Assembly: GCF_000378305.1 (NCBI RefSeq)
Contig: NZ_KB899539.1
Span: forward strand, 157,854 to 221,853
Source: Thioalkalivibrio sp. ALJ12
GTDB taxonomy: Bacteria; Pseudomonadota; Gammaproteobacteria; Ectothiorhodospirales; Ectothiorhodospiraceae
Length of the DNA stretch: 64,000 nucleotides
Reading direction: 5' to 3'
Shown here: positions 60,454-64,000 of the stretch, piece by piece
Layout of the letters: the number at the start of each line of letters is the position of its first letter
Numbering within the stretch: the stretch's first letter is position 1
Position numbers and translations under genes: made by a program
Notes under the pieces: model-generated
What the model was told of the DNA's origin: nothing
The model's database searches: none
The model's input: the letters and a program-made list of their open reading frames with translations, nothing else

Positions 60454-60494
60454 TGACCGCCGCCACGCGGTGAATAGATAACGGAGACACGCAG

Positions 60495-60908
60495 ATGTAT
60501 GGACCGGGGATGAATCGCGGCGTGAATCAGTACCGCCAGTCGGGGGCGTTGGCCGAGGCGCAAGTGGCCGACCCGCACCGGTTGATTCAGATGCTGTTTG
60601 AAGGTGCGCTGGAGCGGATTGCTGTAGCCAAGGGGGCAATGCAGCAGGGCAACGTGGGCCTCAAGGGCGAGAAGATCGGTAAGGCGATTGATATCGTCGA
60701 ATCGCTGCGGGCCGTGCTGGACCACAAGCACAGCCCCGAGCTGTCCGGCAATCTGGATGCGCTATACGAATACATGAGCCGCCGTCTGCTGGAAGGCAAC
60801 GCCCAGAACGACCCGGCGGCGCTGGACGAGGTCGCCAAGCTTCTGCGCGAGATAAAGGCTGGCTGGGACGAGATTCCGCCCGAGGAACGTCAGCGCAAGG
60901 CCGGTTGA
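60495..60908 (+). CDS. fliS: Flagellin-specific chaperone FliS
   Basis: A 137-residue helical chaperone that binds the flagellin C-terminus before export. Typical features: NQYRQSGALAEAQVADPHRL start, IQMLFEGALERIAVAKGAM, GEKIGKAIDIVESLRAVLD and YEYMSRRLLEGNAQND. It lies 41 nt after fliD and is followed by a fliT-like gene. Confidence 0.95.
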   Translation: MYGPGMNRGVNQYRQSGALAEAQVADPHRLIQMLFEGALERIAVAKGAMQQGNVGLKGEKIGKAIDIVESLRAVLDHKHSPELSGNLDALYEYMSRRLLEGNAQNDPAALDEVAKLLREIKAGWDEIPPEERQRKAG

Positions 60909-60957
60909 GGCGTCCGATCTTGACCGCGGGGTTGCCGCGTGCTGTCGTTCGCCGATC

Positions 60958-61341
60958 ATGACGACAAACGATGCGGGTACAGAGGACTCCGGTGCAACGC
61001 TGGAGGATGCGGTGGAGGCCGTACGCGGCCTGATGGACCAGGCCATCCGCGAAGAAGACTGGGACCGCCTGGAAGAGCTGGATCTGAAGGCGCGTGTGCT
61101 GGTCGAGCGCGCCTTTGGCGAAGAGCCCGTACCGTTGCGCGATGACACAGGCGAGGCACTGCGCAGCGCACTGGAACGCCTGTCGGCGTTCTACGAAGAA
61201 ACTGTCCCGATCCTGGCCGAACGCCGCGGCGATGCCAGCCGCCAGTTGCGCGAACTGCGCGCGGGGCGGAAAGGCACCAACGCCTACGAGAACACCCGCC
61301 GCAACTCCATGCGCTCCGGGCCGATGAAGCCCGGCGGTTAG
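60958..61341 (+). CDS. fliT: FliT-like flagellar export chaperone
   Basis: A 127-residue, helix-rich acidic protein directly after fliS, the usual place of fliT, whose product binds FliD and in some species modulates FlhDC. Sequence conservation in FliT is weak; visible are an amphipathic helix pair (EDAVEAVRGLMDQAIREEDW, LEELDLKARVLVERAF) and a basic C-terminal tail (RRNSMRSGPMKPGG). The assignment relies mainly on position, size and helical character. Confidence 0.7.
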   Translation: MTTNDAGTEDSGATLEDAVEAVRGLMDQAIREEDWDRLEELDLKARVLVERAFGEEPVPLRDDTGEALRSALERLSAFYEETVPILAERRGDASRQLRELRAGRKGTNAYENTRRNSMRSGPMKPGG

Positions 61342-61358
61342 GGGCCTGTTCTACGTTG

Positions 61359-61426
61359 GATCGCGCAGAGGGCTGCGCTCCTACAGGTGGCCGTGTTGGC
61401 GTAGGAGGCCAGCCCTCTGGCCGATG
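61359..61426. repeat. Family A inverted pair between fliT and relA
   Basis: A minus-oriented copy (61359-61386, reading CTGTAGGAGCGCAGCCCTCT on the minus strand) and a plus-oriented copy (61401-61426, GTAGGAGGCCAGCCCTCTGG plus CCGATG) lie back to back between convergent fliT and relA. Confidence 0.75.
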
Positions 61427-61451
61427 CAGTAGTGCTTACGCAGCCGGAAGC

Positions 61452-63743
61452 TCAGGCTGATGGATTGGGGATGCGGCGCACGGACTGGACGCTGCCGAGG
61501 GATTGCAGGCGGTCGAACAGGGCGCTGAGTTCGCCGAGGTCGGTGATCTCGGCTTCGAGTTCCATGTGGACGCTGCGGTCGTAGGGGTCGGTGCGGGTGT
61601 TCACGCGCAGCAGGTTGATGCCGCTGGCGGAGAAGGCATTGCCGACTTCGCCGAGCAGGCCGGCGCGGTCGTGGGCCTCGAGTTCGAGGGTGATGGGTTC
61701 GCGTTCGGGTTCGTCGCCCCAGGAGACGGGGATCAGGCGGCCGCGCTTCTCCTCCGGCATACGCAGGATGTTGATGCAGTCGCTGCGGTGGACGGATACG
61801 CCGGCGCCGCGCGTGATGAAGCCGACGATCGGGTCGCCCGTTTGCGGGTTGCAGCAGCGCGCGCGGGAGGTCAGCAGGCCGCCGACGCCGCGGATGCGGA
61901 TCTCGTCGTCCTGGATGCGTTCTTCCCGGCGCGGTTCGGTGGGCTGGGGCGGGGCCGCCTCTTCGGCACGGGCCTTTTCCGCCTGGCGCTGCTCGCGCAG
62001 TTGCTGGGAGATGCGCCCGGCGATCTGGCTAGTGGTGATATCCCCGGCGCCGAGCGCGATCAGCAGCTCGTCGAAGGTCTGGAACTTCATGGCCTCGGCG
62101 AGCGCGGTGCGATCCAGGTTCGAGCCGCAGCCCAGACGCTGACATTCCCGGTCGATCAGGTGTTTGCCGGTGGCCAGGTGTTCGTCCTGGTGCTGCTGGC
62201 GGAACCAGGTGCGTACCTTGGAGCGGGCGCGGGCGGTGTTCAGGTAGCCGAGATTGGGGTTGAGCCAGTCGCGGCTGGGGCCGCCCTCGCGGGTGGTCAG
62301 CACCTCGACGCGTTCGCCGGATTTCAGCTTGTAGGTCAGCGGGACGATATGCCCGTCCACCTTGGCCCCCCGGCAGCGGTGGCCGACCTCGGTGTGCACG
62401 GCGTAGGCGAAGTCCAGTGGCGTGGCGCCCTGGGTCAGGTCCATTACCTCGCCCTGGGGTGTGAGCACGAATACGCGCTGGTGTAGCGGCTCGCTCTGGA
62501 TCTCGTCGAGCAGGTTCTGGTCGGAGTTGTCGGCGGCCTCCAGCAACTGGCGCAGACTGCTGATCGCTCGGTTCAGCGCCTGATCCTCGCGCCCACCTTC
62601 CTTGTAGCGCCAGTGCGCGGCGACCCCGAGTTCGGCGAAGTCGTCCATCTCGCGGGTGCGGATCTGCACCTCGACGACCTTGCCCTCGGGGCCGACCACC
62701 GCGGTGTGCAACGACTGGTAGCCGTTGTCCTTGGGATTGGCGATGTAGTCATCGAACTCGCTGGGCAGGTGGCGCCAGTCGTTGTGCACGATGCCGAGCA
62801 CGGTGTAGCAGGTGGCGAGCTCATCGACGATCACGCGGGTGGCGCGCAGGTCGTAGAGCTCGTCCAGCGAGGTCTGCTTGCGCTGCATCTTCTTCCAGAT
62901 GCTGTAGATGTGCTTGGGCCGCCCGAACACGCGCGCCTGGATGCCGGCTTCGGCCAGCCGGTCGCGCAGGGTATGGGCGAAGCGCTCTACATACGTCTCG
63001 CGCTCAGTGCGGTTCTCCTCCAGCCCCTTGGCGATCTCGCGGTAGGTCTCGGGTTCGAGGATGCGCAGCGCGAGGTCTTCCATCTCCCATTTCAGCTGGC
63101 CCACGCCCAGACGGTTCGCCAGCGGGGCGATCACGTCCAGGGTCTCCTGGGCGAGCACGCGCGCGCCGTCGTCCGGCTCCTTCACGGTCAGGCGCAGGTG
63201 CTGCACCCGGTAGGCGAGCTTGATCAGCACCGCGCGCACGTCGTCGACCATCGCCATCAGCATGCGGCGCAGGCGTTCGGCCTGTTCCGGTCGTCCGACC
63301 GGGGCCTCGAAGCGACGGCTGACCAGGGCCGCGACGTTGACGGTCAAGCGCGCAATCGAGTCGCCAAAGCGCTCCTTGAGGGCGCGCTCGTCGATCTGTC
63401 GGGCCAGATAGGCGCTGACCAGGAGCGCGGCGGTGATGGTCTGCCGGTCCACGTTCAGATGGCGCAGGACCTCGGCCACGTCCAGCGGATGAGACTCCAG
63501 GCCGGAGGCATCCACCGAAGCCAGCGCCAGGTCCAGCGCATCCGCCAGCGCGGTTGCCGACGCGGCATCGCCGTTGGGCCCGGCAAAGCGCGCGACCAGC
63601 TGGTCGCGGTCCAGGCCCTGCAGCTCGGTGTTGGTGAGTAGCGAATGGCGCATGATCGCTAGGTATTGTACGTCAGCCGTCCGCCGGGCAAAGGCTTTGT
63701 CTGAAGGGGATTCATACGACGGCCTACCGCTTTGGCTTGCCAT
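61452..63743 (-). CDS. relA: GTP pyrophosphokinase RelA
   Basis: Synthesises (p)ppGpp when uncharged tRNA enters the ribosome. The 763-residue protein has an inactive HD-like N-domain (no HDxxED motif; it reads MLMAMVDDVRAVLIKLAYR), a synthetase domain with the monofunctional EXDD motif (SEFDDYIANPKDNGYQSLHT), then TGS (VFVLTPQGEVMDLTQGATPL), helical, zinc-finger (RARCCNPQTGDPIVGFITRG) and C-terminal ACT domains. The lack of HD residues and the EFDD motif point to RelA, not SpoT. The ATG at 63743 has AGGGG 5 nt upstream; an internal ATG at 63653 is an alternative. Confidence 0.94.
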   Translation of the reverse strand: MASQSGRPSYESPSDKAFARRTADVQYLAIMRHSLLTNTELQGLDRDQLVARFAGPNGDAASATALADALDLALASVDASGLESHPLDVAEVLRHLNVDRQTITAALLVSAYLARQIDERALKERFGDSIARLTVNVAALVSRRFEAPVGRPEQAERLRRMLMAMVDDVRAVLIKLAYRVQHLRLTVKEPDDGARVLAQETLDVIAPLANRLGVGQLKWEMEDLALRILEPETYREIAKGLEENRTERETYVERFAHTLRDRLAEAGIQARVFGRPKHIYSIWKKMQRKQTSLDELYDLRATRVIVDELATCYTVLGIVHNDWRHLPSEFDDYIANPKDNGYQSLHTAVVGPEGKVVEVQIRTREMDDFAELGVAAHWRYKEGGREDQALNRAISSLRQLLEAADNSDQNLLDEIQSEPLHQRVFVLTPQGEVMDLTQGATPLDFAYAVHTEVGHRCRGAKVDGHIVPLTYKLKSGERVEVLTTREGGPSRDWLNPNLGYLNTARARSKVRTWFRQQHQDEHLATGKHLIDRECQRLGCGSNLDRTALAEAMKFQTFDELLIALGAGDITTSQIAGRISQQLREQRQAEKARAEEAAPPQPTEPRREERIQDDEIRIRGVGGLLTSRARCCNPQTGDPIVGFITRGAGVSVHRSDCINILRMPEEKRGRLIPVSWGDEPEREPITLELEAHDRAGLLGEVGNAFSASGINLLRVNTRTDPYDRSVHMELEAEITDLGELSALFDRLQSLGSVQSVRRIPNPSA

Positions 63744-63771
63744 CGGACCCCTGCCGGGTCACGATCGGATC

Positions 63772-64000
63772 ATGCTGAACCTGTTCAAACTGGCGCTGAT
63801 TCTGGCGGTTGGGTACGCCCTGTTCGTGGGGCTGATCTACCTGACGCAGGACCGGCTGATCTACATGCCCAGCAGCAATGTGGTCGGCAGTCCCGCGAAC
63901 ATCGGGCTGGAATACGAGGATGTGGCGCTCGAGACCGAAGACGGCGTGCGGCTGCACGGGTGGTACCTGCCGGGTCCGGAGGATGATGCGCCGGTCTTGC
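63772..64000 (+). CDS. Alpha/beta hydrolase, N-terminal part (runs off the window)
   Basis: The first 76 codons are present: an N-terminal membrane anchor (MLNLFKLALILAVGYALFVG, then LIYLTQDRLIYMP), then GLEYEDVALETEDGVRLHGW and YLPGPEDDAPVL. The anchor followed by LIY-P and a TEDG-LHGW strand is typical of BEM46/YfhR-like serine hydrolases; the catalytic residues lie beyond the window. The gene is divergent from relA, 28 bp away. Confidence 0.75.
   Translation, partial: MLNLFKLALILAVGYALFVGLIYLTQDRLIYMPSSNVVGSPANIGLEYEDVALETEDGVRLHGWYLPGPEDDAPVL

Noticed and set aside
51748-61426. A CRISPR array formed by the repeats
   Set aside because: The repeats are palindromic, irregularly spaced over kilobases, of several families and occur in inverted pairs. 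There are no regular spacers and no cas genes.
61452-63743. SpoT rather than RelA
   Set aside because: The hydrolase HD motif is missing and the synthetase domain has EFDD (EXDD), typical of monofunctional RelA.

Overview
The window is a dense, GC-rich stretch of chromosome from a flagellated gammaproteobacterium. The gene order map/glnD - rpsB-tsf-pyrH-frr-uppS-cdsA-dxr-rseP-bamA-skp-lpxD-fabZ-lpxA - rnhB-dnaE-accA-tilS - pyrG-kdsA-eno-ftsB-ispD-ispF is the classic gammaproteobacterial housekeeping block. The acidic proteome (for example the Asp-rich flagellin), the GnnAB-type genes beside the lpx genes and the GC content would fit a halophilic or sulfur-oxidising lineage such as Ectothiorhodospiraceae. 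That placement is inference, not something the sequence proves. No rRNA, tRNA, CRISPR array, transposase or prophage gene was seen.

Region by region. 1-3600: a DoxX membrane protein, a PhnD-like binding protein, and a MotA/MotB-like pair resembling ZorA/ZorB without the other Zorya genes. 3615-19974: glnD and map on the minus strand, then the long plus-strand translation, isoprenoid, outer-membrane and lipid A operon. 20001-23285: an inverted block lpxB-gnnB-gnnA, bordered by copies of a short repeat. 23441-29918: rnhB, dnaE, accA, tilS. 30034-34318: five overlapping genes, a periplasmic binding protein followed by SiaB, SiaC, SiaD and SiaA homologues, a switch controlling c-di-GMP synthesis. 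34414-42106: pyrG, kdsA, eno, ftsB, ispD, ispF, a VOC protein and glpK. 42107-43467: REP pair, pirin and a 285-bp MITE-like element.

43468-54388 is a cobalamin region: a minus-strand BtuFCD-type uptake operon with an unknown 129-residue protein, and a divergent plus-strand operon (bluB, cbiB, cobD, cbiP, cobU, cobT, cobC, cobS) behind a cobalamin riboswitch. It covers lower-ligand synthesis, late amidation and nucleotide-loop assembly but has no corrin-ring genes. 54463-56073 holds a YIP1-like membrane protein and a HepT/MntA-type toxin-antitoxin pair. 56074-61341 is a late flagellar cluster (fliC, flaG, fliD, fliS, fliT) with two sigma-28-like promoters. The window ends with relA and the start of an alpha/beta hydrolase gene.

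From 42 kb on, intergenic spaces carry at least four families of short palindromic repeats (REP/BIME-like). A fifth repeat, AGGGAAAC[G/A]CTGAT, recurs from 3.6 kb to 55 kb, mostly at convergent gene ends, and forms the termini of the MITE. The most interesting elements are the lpxA/lpxB/gnnB/gnnA locus with its predicted acyl-chain ruler, the complete Sia switch with an added binding protein, the orphan ZorAB-like motor, the MITE, and the riboswitch expression platform.
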